This document shows positions 16,475 through 25,613 of a stretch of DNA of 64,000 nt, piece by piece. The notes under the pieces were generated by a model. It saw only the letters and a program-made list of their open reading frames with translations, searched no databases and was not told where the DNA came from. The stretch's first letter is position 1. Each line of letters opens with the position of its first letter. Source of the stretch: Ammoniphilus resinae (GTDB lineage Bacteria > Bacillota > Bacilli > Aneurinibacillales > RAOX-1); the NCBI RefSeq assembly GCF_017873965.1, contig NZ_JAGGKT010000011.1, forward strand, positions 1 to 64,000, read 5' to 3'. Position numbers and translations under genes: made by a program.

Positions 16475-17983
16475 TTAATCTAAAATAATTTGATCAATGT
16501 AACGCTCTTCGTGATTTCTTTTTCGCTTTTGATTGGTGGAGTCATCCCATGTGGAAGACTCAAGAAACTGCTCAAAATTATCCAATGAATCATCATGATA
16601 AATGGAATGAGGCGTTTCCTCATTGGCCTCTTTTTTTAGAGCTTGGCTTGATTTCTTCCTAGGCTGTTCTTTCGCAAATGGAGCCATTTTTTTCGTAGTA
16701 TGACCACTTGGTGTCGCTTCTTTTTTGACTGTTTCCTGACTAGCATTGGCGGGGACTTCTTTTTTAGTTTTGGGGTCGACTGTTGTTGCGGATAATGCCT
16801 TTTTTGCTGGCTGCATTATGTTCTTTTTTTGCGGTTTACGATTGACTGTTTTCGCTGGTACCTCTTTGATTTGCTGTTGGTTTGAAGAGGGGCCGGTTTC
16901 TGCTTTAAGTTTCCGACGAACTGTTTTTGAAGGCTCCTCTTTCACTAACTGTTGGTTCGAGGAAGGGGCTGTTTCTGCTTTAGGTTTCCGACGAACTGTT
17001 TTTGAAGGTTCCTCTTTCACTAACTGTTGGTTCGAGGAAGGGGCGGTTTCTGCTTTAGGTTTCCGACGAACTGTTTTTGAAGGTTCCTCTTTCACTAACT
17101 GTTGGTTCGAGGAGTGGGCGGTTTCTGCTTTAGGTTTCCGACGAAAAGTTGTTGCATTCATTTCCTTTTGAGATTTCTGCTGTCCTTGCGTTGTTATGTC
17201 TTCTTTTTTTGTTTCGCGTTGAGTTATTACTTGATTTTTTGTTGCAAGACGTCCTTTGGTTGCTGGCACCTCTTTTTTGTTAAAAAGCTTTAGATCCTGT
17301 TGTTCAAAAGACTTTCTTTTCGTTTCGGAATTGTGGGCTTTTATAATAGTTGGTTGAACCGTAGCCTTCTTTTCTATAATGACCTTCCTTGTTCCCTGAT
17401 TGACAGTCTCAACATTCTTTACCCATGAGACTTTTCTAATCGACCCACTATTCCCAACCATGTCCCCGTGTGGTTTCTTGCTGTATCTCATAGTAATACA
17501 ACCCGAATTTTTGAGAGCATAAAAATACTCTTTATTAAGTGTACTCATGATCTTTAATAACATTTCTCGAGCGTCTTGGTTCGCAATATGGAAGAAGGAA
17601 TTTAGGTAAAATTTCATTCCGATAAGATTACTAACGATCCTTTCAATTCTATTGACAAGAAGAACATTGTTTAAGAGACGCCTATTCATTTTCCTTCGCC
17701 TGGTCCATACATTTTTATTAATAAGGACCGAATGACCAGCAATCCTTACTTTGACAAATTGGCTAAATTTAGGGTTGACTCTCCACATTAGCCTCATCAT
17801 CGTTAAATCAAACTCTTTTAACCCTTGTAATAACCTCTGACGCCTTTCCCCGTGAATAGAAGTCCGTAGCCTGCCAATGTTCTTTCTCATCCGAATAAGT
17901 TGAACGATTAATTGGTTAATCTGCCTTCGAAAATCTTCCTTACCACCCGACCCAGCCGTCCGCCAAACTAAATACTTTTCCAA
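16475..17983 (-). CDS. Lysine-rich repeat protein, uncharacterised
   Basis: A 502-residue very basic protein. Residues 1-175 are a helical, Arg/Lys/Leu-rich domain with no recognised family. Residues about 180-440 are low-complexity, lysine-rich and disordered in character, including four tandem 25-residue units of the type KPKAETAPSSNQQLVKEEPS plus KTVRR. The C-terminal 50 residues are acidic/polar. There is no signal peptide, so the protein is cytoplasmic (mother cell or forespore). TTG 17983 has AAGGAG eight bases upstream. Lying between coat genes and the giant repeat gene, a spore-surface or assembly role is inferred. The repetitive lysine/serine content recalls morphogenetic coat proteins, but no homology is claimed. 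Confidence 0.72.
   Translation of the reverse strand: MEKYLVWRTAGSGGKEDFRRQINQLIVQLIRMRKNIGRLRTSIHGERRQRLLQGLKEFDLTMMRLMWRVNPKFSQFVKVRIAGHSVLINKNVWTRRRKMNRRLLNNVLLVNRIERIVSNLIGMKFYLNSFFHIANQDAREMLLKIMSTLNKEYFYALKNSGCITMRYSKKPHGDMVGNSGSIRKVSWVKNVETVNQGTRKVIIEKKATVQPTIIKAHNSETKRKSFEQQDLKLFNKKEVPATKGRLATKNQVITQRETKKEDITTQGQQKSQKEMNATTFRRKPKAETAHSSNQQLVKEEPSKTVRRKPKAETAPSSNQQLVKEEPSKTVRRKPKAETAPSSNQQLVKEEPSKTVRRKLKAETGPSSNQQQIKEVPAKTVNRKPQKKNIMQPAKKALSATTVDPKTKKEVPANASQETVKKEATPSGHTTKKMAPFAKEQPRKKSSQALKKEANEETPHSIYHDDSLDNFEQFLESSTWDDSTNQKRKRNHEERYIDQIILD
16904..17150. repeat. 75-bp tandem repeats inside the lysine-rich protein gene
   Basis: About three and a third near-identical in-frame 75-bp units, each encoding 25 residues. 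The first and last units carry substitutions while the central ones are almost identical, as expected from recent slippage or unequal recombination. Confidence 0.85.
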
Positions 17984-18181
17984 TTTACCATCTCCTTCAA
18001 ACCTATGTGCTATATCCTATTGGCGAAACGCGGAAAGGACACGGCGTTTGTTCATAGGTCCCTGACACGATTTTCAGGTTATGCTTCTATAAAAGCATAA
18101 TTTAATAAACGGTACCCAAAATCTGGTGATTAAGTGGTGGAATTGTTGAGTTTTGAACTTGTCCAAAGGAGGGTGTTACAG

Positions 18182-18250
18182 ATGAAGGACAAACCGGTCC
18201 CTCTTCTAGCCAGAGTCTGTTTCAAAGGCTTGCCTGGGCGCGCTATCTAA
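18182..18250 (+). CDS. Possible 22-residue micro-ORF
   Basis: On the opposite strand to its neighbours, ATG 18182 is preceded at nine bases by AAAGGAGG, a near-perfect ribosome site, and encodes MKDKPVPLLARVCFKGLPGR plus two residues before TAA. The stop abuts the terminator palindrome at 18256. I see no clear promoter. It lies in the otherwise gene-free 304-bp gap between the giant repeat gene and the lysine-rich gene. Treat it as a candidate only. Confidence 0.3.
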   Translation: MKDKPVPLLARVCFKGLPGRAI

Positions 18251-18278
18251 AAAAAGGCACGCATATGACTGCGTGCCA
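18249..18278 (-). terminator. Terminator of the giant repeat protein gene
   Basis: On the minus strand GGCACGCA pairs with TGCGTGCC and is followed by seven T residues. Confidence 0.85.
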
Positions 18279-18287
18279 CTTGAATTC

Positions 18288-21200
18288 TTATCTTCTTTTT
18301 CGTTTTTTCGATTTATTCCTTTGGTCCTTTTTATTTCTTTGGTTTCTTTCTTTAGTGATTTGGGCCATTTCAACAGTTTCTACAGTTTCGCTAGATTCTG
18401 GAGTTTCTTCTGGTTCTACAGGGTCCGGCAGTTCCACCTTTTCCCCGATGGCAATCCATGAAAACATTCCCTGATGAGGGTCTTGTATTTTTCGGCGTAC
18501 AACGGTGACCGTTGCTGTCTTATTCGTCTGCTCTTTTAAGACGGCATAACATTCAACCATGTTCGTCATTGCTACAAGGACAAATGGCACACTATAGGGT
18601 TGGTCTAGTTCAACAACAACGTCAACCATTTCATCTACCCCAGAAAACTCAAAGGTACTCATTCCGAATTGCTGCAAAGTGTTTTTGTATCCTGCGTTAA
18701 CCTGAACCGGATTAAAATTCAGTTTTTCACATGAGACTGCCCCATCAGCAATATGTTCAGTTTTCACTTCATTAGGAGCAATCTGATTAGCTGTTACCGC
18801 GTGGGTAGAAATGTGATTTGAGCAAATCACATCATCTCTTAAGTGTGAGCCCGTTATGCTACCATTAGCAATTTTTTCTGCCGTGATACTTTCTCCCTTT
18901 AGTTTCTCTGTGTTGATGCTTTCATCCTGAAGCTTACTAGTTGAGATGGATTGATCCTTAAGATTCATCTCTCCTATAATGTCATCCATCAGGTGTTCTT
19001 CCACGATTGAAGCTTTTTCAAGATGACGACTTTGAATCGCTCTATCTATAATGTGTGTACCAGTAATTGAATCTGGTACGATATTATTTCCTGTCACCGA
19101 TTGTTGACTCAGCTTTTTGTTAGTGACACTCTGATCTGATAAATGTTTTGTGGAGATAACCAGATCTTGCAAGTGTTCTGACGAAATAATTTTCAAACCA
19201 AGGTGTTGACTAAATATACTGCTATCCTTTAAATGCTCACCGGAAAGTGCCTTCTTACGTACGTGAACCCCAGAAACAACACCATGAACCAACTTTTCAC
19301 TAGTTACGCTTTGATCCTGCAACTTTTTTGTACTCACTGAACCCGCTTGTAAATGCTTTTCGGATACGGTGTTAAAGGTTAGTTTTTCACTGGTTACCGA
19401 ATGATCGGCTAATTTCTCTACGGTTACACTGCTATCTTGTAGTTTATCTGTACTCACTGATCCAGATTGCAAATGCTTATCGTTTACAGCGTCTAAAGTT
19501 AACTTTTCACTAGTTACCGAGTAATCGGCTAATTTCTCTACGGTTACACTGCTATCTTGTAGTTTATCTGTACTCACTGATCCAGATTGCAAATGCTTAT
19601 CGTTTACAGCGTCTAAAGTTAACTTTTCACTAGTTACCGAGTAATCTGATAATTTTTCCCAAGTTACGCTTTGATCTTGCAATTTTTCCGTACTTACTGA
19701 TTCGGGCTGCAAATGATCCCCGTTGATGGAACCGGTGATTAGCTTCTCACTGGTAACCGAGTGGTCTGCCAACTTCTCAAATGTCACGCTTTGATCTTGC
19801 AGTTTTTCTGTACTTACTGAATCAGCCTGTAAATGATTTTCATTGATGGAACCTGCGATTAGTTTCTCACTGGTAACTGATAGATCGGCCAACTTCTCCA
19901 CGGTTACACTACTATCCCGCAATTTATCGGTAGTCACTGATCCATCTTGTAAATGCTTATCGCTGACAGCCTCAAAAGTTAATTTTTCACTGGTTATAGA
20001 CTGATCAGACAATTTTTCACTAGTCACGCTGCCAGCTTGCAGTTTCTCCATACTTACCGTTCCAGCCTGTAGGAGTTCTCCGCTTATTGAGTCAAGTGCT
20101 AGCTTTTCAATGGTTATAGATTGATCCGCCAACTTCTCCCTAGTCACACTACAATCCTGCAATTTCACTGTACTTACCGAATCATCCTGTAGATGCTCTT
20201 CGTTGACAGATCCATTGCTTATCTTTTCACTGGTTACCGAGCCATCTGCCAGCTTCTCCTCAGTCACACTACCATCCTGCAGTTTCTCCCTGCTTACCGA
20301 ATCATCCTGTAGATGCTCTTCGTTGACAGATCCATTGCTTATCTTTTCACTGGTTACCGAGCCATCTGCCAGCTTCTCCTCAGTCACACTACCATCCTGC
20401 AGTTTCTCCGTGCTTACCGAATCAACCTGTAGATGTTCTTCACTGACCGAACCTCTGCTTAACTTTTCACCGGTTACCGAGTCATCTGCCAACTTTTCTT
20501 CAGTCACACTGCTATCTTGCAGTTTCGCCGTGCTTACCGAATCTCCCTGTAGGTGCCCTTCACTGACTGAGTCATTGCTTAACTTTTCACCAGTTATCGA
20601 ACCTTCTGCCAACTTTTCTTCAGTCACACTGCCATCCTGCAGTTTCTCTGTGCTTACTGAACCAACCTTTAGTTGCTCTTCACCGACCGAGCCCTTGCTT
20701 AACTTTTCACTGGTTACCGAACCTTCTGCCAACTTTTCTTCAGTCACACTGCTATCTTGCAGTTTCGCCGTGCTTACCGAATCTCCCTGTAGGTGCTCTT
20801 CACCAACTGAGCCTGCGATCAGCTTTTCTCCCGTTACAGAACCATCTGCCAGCTTTTCCTCAGTCACACTGCCGTCCTGCAGCTTCTCCCTGCTCACCGA
20901 ACCAACCTTTAGTTGCTCTTCACCGACCGAGCCCTTGCTTAACTTTTCACTGGTTACCGAACCTTCTGCCAACTTTTCTTCAGTCACACTGCTATCTTGC
21001 AGTTTCGCCGTGCTTACCGAATCTCCCTGTAGGTGCCCTTCACTGACTGAGTCATTGCTTAACTTTTCACCAGTTACCGAACCATCTGCTAGCTTTTCTT
21101 CAGTCACACTGCCATCCTGCAGTTTTTCCGTGCTTACCGAGTCAACCTGTAGATGTTCTTCACCGACTGAGCTATTGCTTAATTTTTCACCGGTTACAGA

Positions 21201-24200
21201 ACCATCTGCCAGCTTTTCCTCAGTCACACTGCTATCTTGCAGTTTCTCTATGCTTACTGAGCCAACCTGTAGATGTTCTTCACCGACTGAGCCTTTGCTT
21301 AACTTTTCACTGGTTACCGAATCTTCTGCTAGCTTTTCTTCAGTCACACTGCCATCCTGCAGTTTCTCCGTGCTCACCGAACCAACCCGTAGATGCTCTT
21401 CATCGACTGAGCCCTTACTTAGCTTTTCTCCCGTTACAGAACCATCTGCCAGCTTTTCCTCAGTCACACTGCCATCCTGCAGTTTCTCCGTGCTAACCGA
21501 ATCAACCTGTAGATGTTCTTCACCGACTGAGCCTTTGCTTAACTTTTCATCGGTTACTGAGCCTTCTGCCAACTTTTCTTCTGTCACACTGCCATCCTGC
21601 AGTTTCTCCGCGCTTACTGAATCAACCTGTAGGTGTTCTTCACTAATGGAACTGGCTGTTAGCTTCTCTCCAGTAATCGAGTGATCCACTAACTTTTCTG
21701 CTGTTACACTGCCATCCTGTAGTTTATCGTTGCTTACTGACCCGGTCTGTAGATGCTCTTCACACACAGCTTGATGAGCCAATTTTTCACCCGTCACCGA
21801 CCGATTATTTAGTTTGGCAGAGGTAACCGTTTGATCGCCGATATGATGTTCCGAAATAGAACCTTCAGCCAATTTCTCCCCTGTGACAGATTGATTCTCA
21901 AGTTTCTCAGTAGTAATACTTTGATCCTTTAATTTTGCGGTGGTAATGGCTTCATTCTGAATATGGTCAGATGATATCGATTCAAGCTGCAAATGCTTGC
22001 CTTGAATAACATCTCCTGCCAGGTGATCGCCTGAAATGGAACCCAATGCAATCTTTTCACCCGTAACGGAATGTGAATCTAATTTCTCCGTCGTAACACT
22101 TTCATTTTCAAGTTTTGCAGTGGTTATGGCCTGATCTTCGATATGGTCCGTCACAATAGAATCCTTATTTAAATGATGGGACCCAATGGATTCATTTTTT
22201 AAATGCTTACCATCCAATGAACCTTCCCAAATGCGCTCCCCATCGATGGAACCAATGCTTAATTTATCTAATGTTACAGATCCGGGAGCTAATTTTTCTG
22301 AGGTGATACTAAAATTATGAATTTTTTCTGTTGTAATGGAATCACACTGCAGATGCTCAGTCCCTACGGAATTCGAAGTAAGGTGATCGCTAACAATAGA
22401 ATTTATTGCAATATGGTCCTGCCCAATCGCCCCCGATTGAATAATTTCACCCGTAACTGCTTCTGGTGCGAGTTTTTCCCTAGTGATACTCGCATCTGCT
22501 ATTTTCTCTGTAATTACGGTCTGATCTTTTAGTTTATCGTAGGTAACAGATTCAGCTGCAAGTTTAGCGTTCGTGATGGAAAGATCGACAAGCTGTGCGG
22601 AATGGACAGAACCATAAGCCAAATGCTCTTTTTGAACAGACTGTTTCCCTAATTGTTCAGATTGGACACTTCCAGCTGCCAAATGCTCTGTTTGCACGGC
22701 TTTTGGCTGTAGATGTCGGGAAGCCACTGCCCTTTCAACCAACTTATCGGAACTTACACTTTGGTTGGAAATTTTAGACTCTGTTATGGATAAATCTTTT
22801 AGTTTATCTGTGGCAACAGATTCCGGTGCAAGGTTGGACGTATGGATAGAGTGCTTTGAGAGATGTTCTGAAAGAATAGATTCTTTCTTTAGGTGATCTG
22901 ATCCAATCGATTCTTCTTGAATGTGCTCAGAAGAGATGGACTCATTCGCTAATTTCTCTGTTGTAATGCTGCCATTCTTAATTTTCGAAGTTGTAACCGA
23001 ATCCTTTTGCAAATGCTCGGCTCCAACAAGATCCTTAGCAAGATGCTCGTTGGCAATGGCACCATAGGCAATATGTTCCTGATGGATAGCCTCCTTCTCA
23101 ATGGTCTCCCGCGTGATCGAACCAGAAGCTATCTTTTCTTTGGTAATGGCTGCATCAGCAATTTTTTCAGTAGTCACTGATTGATCAATTAACTTCCTTG
23201 AAGAGATGGATTCATCCGACAGTTTAGTGGTTGTAACAGAATAATCCGCTAAATGTTCTGAATCAATAACCCCAATTGTTAGATGCTCTTTACGAATCGC
23301 TTGAGAACCCAACTGTTCAGATTGGACACTTCCCAATGATAGCTTTTGACTTGTGACACTGCCATCCATCAATTTCTCTGTACTAACCGAGTCGTCAGCC
23401 AATTTTTCTGAGGTTACTGATCCAGGTGCAAGCTTCGGTTCCTCAATGGATTGGTCCTGTAAATGATGCGTATCAACGGAACCTGCTGCTAAATGCCCCG
23501 CTTGCACTGCCTGTGCTTGAATATGCTTGGATGCAACTGATCGTTCAGCTAGTTTTTTAGAACTGATGCTGCCATCGGCAATTTTTGATTCTGTTACTGT
23601 TTGATCCACCAATTTATCTGTTGAAACAGACTCTGATGCAAGGTTGGGGGCGTGAACGGAATGTTGTGAAAGGTGATAAGGTAAAATGGAGCCATTGGCG
23701 AGATGCTTAGCCCCAATGGATTCCGCCTGAATCTGTACTGAAGTGATCGAATCTTTGGCTATCTTTTCCGAGGTAATGGCCTCGTTCTGAATTTGCTCCG
23801 TACCAACTGAATTTTCAGCCAACTTATTCGCGGTAATACTTTGGTTTGCTATCTTTTTCGTTGTCACTGCGCCATCCTGAATCTTCTCAGTGGTAACAGA
23901 AGACTTGTTGAGCTTTGATTCAACAACGGCATTTTCTACTAATTGGTCACTAGACACCGATCCGAATTGCAAATGGTGTTCAGAAATAATTCGATCCTGT
24001 AAGTGTTTGGATTGGATGGATTCATCCGCAAGCTTTCCAGAAGTGACACTATGATCTGCCAATTTACGTGTGGAAATCGATTGATCAATAATTTTATCAA
24101 CAGAGACCGATTCTGCCGCCAATTTGACGGTTGTGATCGAATGATCGGCAATTTTTGGCGTGCTAATGCTTCCATCTAAGAGATGCCTTCGCTCGATTGA

Positions 24201-25433
24201 CTGCTCTTCAATATGCTTCGCTTGGACCGAGTTGTCAGCCAGTTTTTTACCAGTAATACTTCCATCCACCAATTTTTCGGAATGAATAGATTGGTTTCTA
24301 AAATGATCCCCTGTGATGGAGCCTGGCGCGATTTTCGATCCCGTAATCGCTCCCTCTGCTACTTTTTCGGAATGAATAGCGTGATCCTTCAGTTTTTCCA
24401 CAGTCACCGCTTGATCAGCAAGCTTGGAAGTATTTACTGCCTGGTCAGCAAGGTGGGTGGAAGAAATAATTTCACTATTTAAATGGGAAGGGGCAATCGC
24501 CTTTTTCTGGATATGACTTGAACCGATTGAATCCATGGCCACTTTATCGGATGTAATGGATCCATTCTTCAAATGATAGGTACTGATAGCATCATTGGCT
24601 AATTTAGCTGTATCAATAATGTTATTTGTTAGATGGTCGCTTTGAATGGTCCCTTTTTTAATTTTTTCCCCCGTAACGCTTTGCTCTTGAAGCAATTCGG
24701 TTGTAATGCTGTTTGGACTTAGGTGTTTGGCCAAAATAGATCCTTCTGCAATCTTTATCGAATCAATGGTTTTATCGGCTAATTTCTCCGAGGTGATACT
24801 GTTGTTCATCAGCTTTTCCCCAGAGATGGAACGGTCCATCAGCTTCTTTCCCGAGATTTGGTTTTCTGCAATATGCATGTCTTCAATCGATCCTGGGGCG
24901 ATTTTGCTGGAGATTACACTTTCGTTAGCGATTTTATTACTATCAACGGCATAGTCCACCAGTGCTTCCCTGTGAATACTATCAGGTTTAATTTTACTTG
25001 CATCGATCGACTGATTGGCGATCTTCTCATTCGTAACAGCCTGATCATGAATATCATCCGTATAAATAATGGCCTGCCCTGGAGCCTTCCTTCTTTCTTT
25101 TAATCTAATTTCTTTTTCAGACGATTTATTTTCCCTTTGCAATTTACCGGTTAATTTTTTATTTGTTTTCTTTTTAGGTGCAGGCTCCGCTCTGATCGTT
25201 TCATGTTGAGCTGTGTCTGATTCTGCTTTTACAACTGGTTCACTAACGGTGACACTAATCTCTTTTTCTACATCCTCCGACCAATTTTGTTTTGCGATCT
25301 CCTCATTCGGTTCCTCATCGGTCAATCCCATTTTTTTATTAAAATCGTTCATTAAGTTAAGGCTTAATGTGGTGCCTAAACCTGTGTCTTTTCCTTTAAT
25401 CTTGTTTAATCCTCGACGCTTCGGATTGGCCAT
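18288..25433 (-). CDS. Giant decapeptide-repeat protein with WIAG-tail-like C-terminus
   Basis: A protein of about 2,381 residues. ATG 25431-25433 is preferred over the ATG three codons upstream because AAGGA is then eight bases away. Residues 1-128 are charged and lysine-rich (MANPKRRGLNKIKGKD...), with no signal peptide. Residues about 129-2240 are some 200 repeats of ten residues with pattern S-[VI]-x-x-x-[KH]-[LI]-x-x-x (for example SVTEEKLADG, SITSEKLANE). This periodicity is compatible with a beta-solenoid or fibre. The last 141 residues form a globular domain with strands and FSWIAIGEK, resembling the WIAG-tail domain known from Paenibacillaceae repeat proteins, then a basic tail ending KSKKRKRR. 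Neighbouring coat genes and a sigma-K-like -10 suggest a spore-surface fibre; this is inferred. Confidence 0.85.
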   Translation of the reverse strand: MANPKRRGLNKIKGKDTGLGTTLSLNLMNDFNKKMGLTDEEPNEEIAKQNWSEDVEKEISVTVSEPVVKAESDTAQHETIRAEPAPKKKTNKKLTGKLQRENKSSEKEIRLKERRKAPGQAIIYTDDIHDQAVTNEKIANQSIDASKIKPDSIHREALVDYAVDSNKIANESVISSKIAPGSIEDMHIAENQISGKKLMDRSISGEKLMNNSITSEKLADKTIDSIKIAEGSILAKHLSPNSITTELLQEQSVTGEKIKKGTIQSDHLTNNIIDTAKLANDAISTYHLKNGSITSDKVAMDSIGSSHIQKKAIAPSHLNSEIISSTHLADQAVNTSKLADQAVTVEKLKDHAIHSEKVAEGAITGSKIAPGSITGDHFRNQSIHSEKLVDGSITGKKLADNSVQAKHIEEQSIERRHLLDGSISTPKIADHSITTVKLAAESVSVDKIIDQSISTRKLADHSVTSGKLADESIQSKHLQDRIISEHHLQFGSVSSDQLVENAVVESKLNKSSVTTEKIQDGAVTTKKIANQSITANKLAENSVGTEQIQNEAITSEKIAKDSITSVQIQAESIGAKHLANGSILPYHLSQHSVHAPNLASESVSTDKLVDQTVTESKIADGSISSKKLAERSVASKHIQAQAVQAGHLAAGSVDTHHLQDQSIEEPKLAPGSVTSEKLADDSVSTEKLMDGSVTSQKLSLGSVQSEQLGSQAIRKEHLTIGVIDSEHLADYSVTTTKLSDESISSRKLIDQSVTTEKIADAAITKEKIASGSITRETIEKEAIHQEHIAYGAIANEHLAKDLVGAEHLQKDSVTTSKIKNGSITTEKLANESISSEHIQEESIGSDHLKKESILSEHLSKHSIHTSNLAPESVATDKLKDLSITESKISNQSVSSDKLVERAVASRHLQPKAVQTEHLAAGSVQSEQLGKQSVQKEHLAYGSVHSAQLVDLSITNAKLAAESVTYDKLKDQTVITEKIADASITREKLAPEAVTGEIIQSGAIGQDHIAINSIVSDHLTSNSVGTEHLQCDSITTEKIHNFSITSEKLAPGSVTLDKLSIGSIDGERIWEGSLDGKHLKNESIGSHHLNKDSIVTDHIEDQAITTAKLENESVTTEKLDSHSVTGEKIALGSISGDHLAGDVIQGKHLQLESISSDHIQNEAITTAKLKDQSITTEKLENQSVTGEKLAEGSISEHHIGDQTVTSAKLNNRSVTGEKLAHQAVCEEHLQTGSVSNDKLQDGSVTAEKLVDHSITGEKLTASSISEEHLQVDSVSAEKLQDGSVTEEKLAEGSVTDEKLSKGSVGEEHLQVDSVSTEKLQDGSVTEEKLADGSVTGEKLSKGSVDEEHLRVGSVSTEKLQDGSVTEEKLAEDSVTSEKLSKGSVGEEHLQVGSVSIEKLQDSSVTEEKLADGSVTGEKLSNSSVGEEHLQVDSVSTEKLQDGSVTEEKLADGSVTGEKLSNDSVSEGHLQGDSVSTAKLQDSSVTEEKLAEGSVTSEKLSKGSVGEEQLKVGSVSREKLQDGSVTEEKLADGSVTGEKLIAGSVGEEHLQGDSVSTAKLQDSSVTEEKLAEGSVTSEKLSKGSVGEEQLKVGSVSTEKLQDGSVTEEKLAEGSITGEKLSNDSVSEGHLQGDSVSTAKLQDSSVTEEKLADDSVTGEKLSRGSVSEEHLQVDSVSTEKLQDGSVTEEKLADGSVTSEKISNGSVNEEHLQDDSVSREKLQDGSVTEEKLADGSVTSEKISNGSVNEEHLQDDSVSTVKLQDCSVTREKLADQSITIEKLALDSISGELLQAGTVSMEKLQAGSVTSEKLSDQSITSEKLTFEAVSDKHLQDGSVTTDKLRDSSVTVEKLADLSVTSEKLIAGSINENHLQADSVSTEKLQDQSVTFEKLADHSVTSEKLITGSINGDHLQPESVSTEKLQDQSVTWEKLSDYSVTSEKLTLDAVNDKHLQSGSVSTDKLQDSSVTVEKLADYSVTSEKLTLDAVNDKHLQSGSVSTDKLQDSSVTVEKLADHSVTSEKLTFNTVSEKHLQAGSVSTKKLQDQSVTSEKLVHGVVSGVHVRKKALSGEHLKDSSIFSQHLGLKIISSEHLQDLVISTKHLSDQSVTNKKLSQQSVTGNNIVPDSITGTHIIDRAIQSRHLEKASIVEEHLMDDIIGEMNLKDQSISTSKLQDESINTEKLKGESITAEKIANGSITGSHLRDDVICSNHISTHAVTANQIAPNEVKTEHIADGAVSCEKLNFNPVQVNAGYKNTLQQFGMSTFEFSGVDEMVDVVVELDQPYSVPFVLVAMTNMVECYAVLKEQTNKTATVTVVRRKIQDPHQGMFSWIAIGEKVELPDPVEPEETPESSETVETVEMAQITKERNQRNKKDQRNKSKKRKRR
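20160..21710. repeat. 120-bp higher-order tandem repeats in the giant repeat gene
   Basis: In the C-terminal half of the coding region, four consecutive decapeptides form a 40-residue (120-bp) unit repeated about thirteen times in perfect register (for example SVTEEKLADG-SVTGEKLSKG-SVGEEHLQVD-SVSTEKLQDG). Adjacent copies differ by scattered substitutions. The region is a likely hotspot for length change and assembly error. Confidence 0.9.
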
Positions 25434-25489
25434 TTCATTCATCCTTTCCTAGACTCGTGTACTCTCCTGTAGTAAATTATTCACATGCC

Positions 25490-25498
25490 TAGGATATG
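25490..25498 (-). promoter_or_regulatory. Possible sigma-K -10 element (CATATCCTA)
   Basis: CATA-TCC-TA on the minus strand, about 57 bases before the start of the giant repeat gene. It matches the sigma-K -10 pattern CATAnnnTA; the -35 AC is not well placed. Confidence 0.35.
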
Positions 25499-25570
25499 TC
25501 ACTATTTTAGAGAAATTGGGTGAATGTACAATCCAAATTGTAAAATATAGGCTTGACCTTTTCCACAAAG

Positions 25571-25602
25571 AAAAATAAAGAAGGCGCCCCCGGACGCCTT
25601 CC
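25571..25602 (-). terminator. Terminator of the nucleotide-sugar cluster
   Basis: On the minus strand AAGGCG-TCCGGGGG-CGCCTT is followed by CTTTATTTTTC, directly after the UDP-glucose dehydrogenase gene. Confidence 0.85.
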
Positions 25603-25613
25603 TAAAGATTCTC

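Noticed and set aside
16746-17171. 141-residue plus-strand frame opposite the lysine-rich gene
   Set aside because: A shadow of the 75-bp tandem repeat on the other strand.
20203-21684. 493-residue plus-strand frame opposite the giant repeat gene
   Set aside because: An antisense shadow produced by the 120-bp periodicity; no ribosome site or protein-like character.
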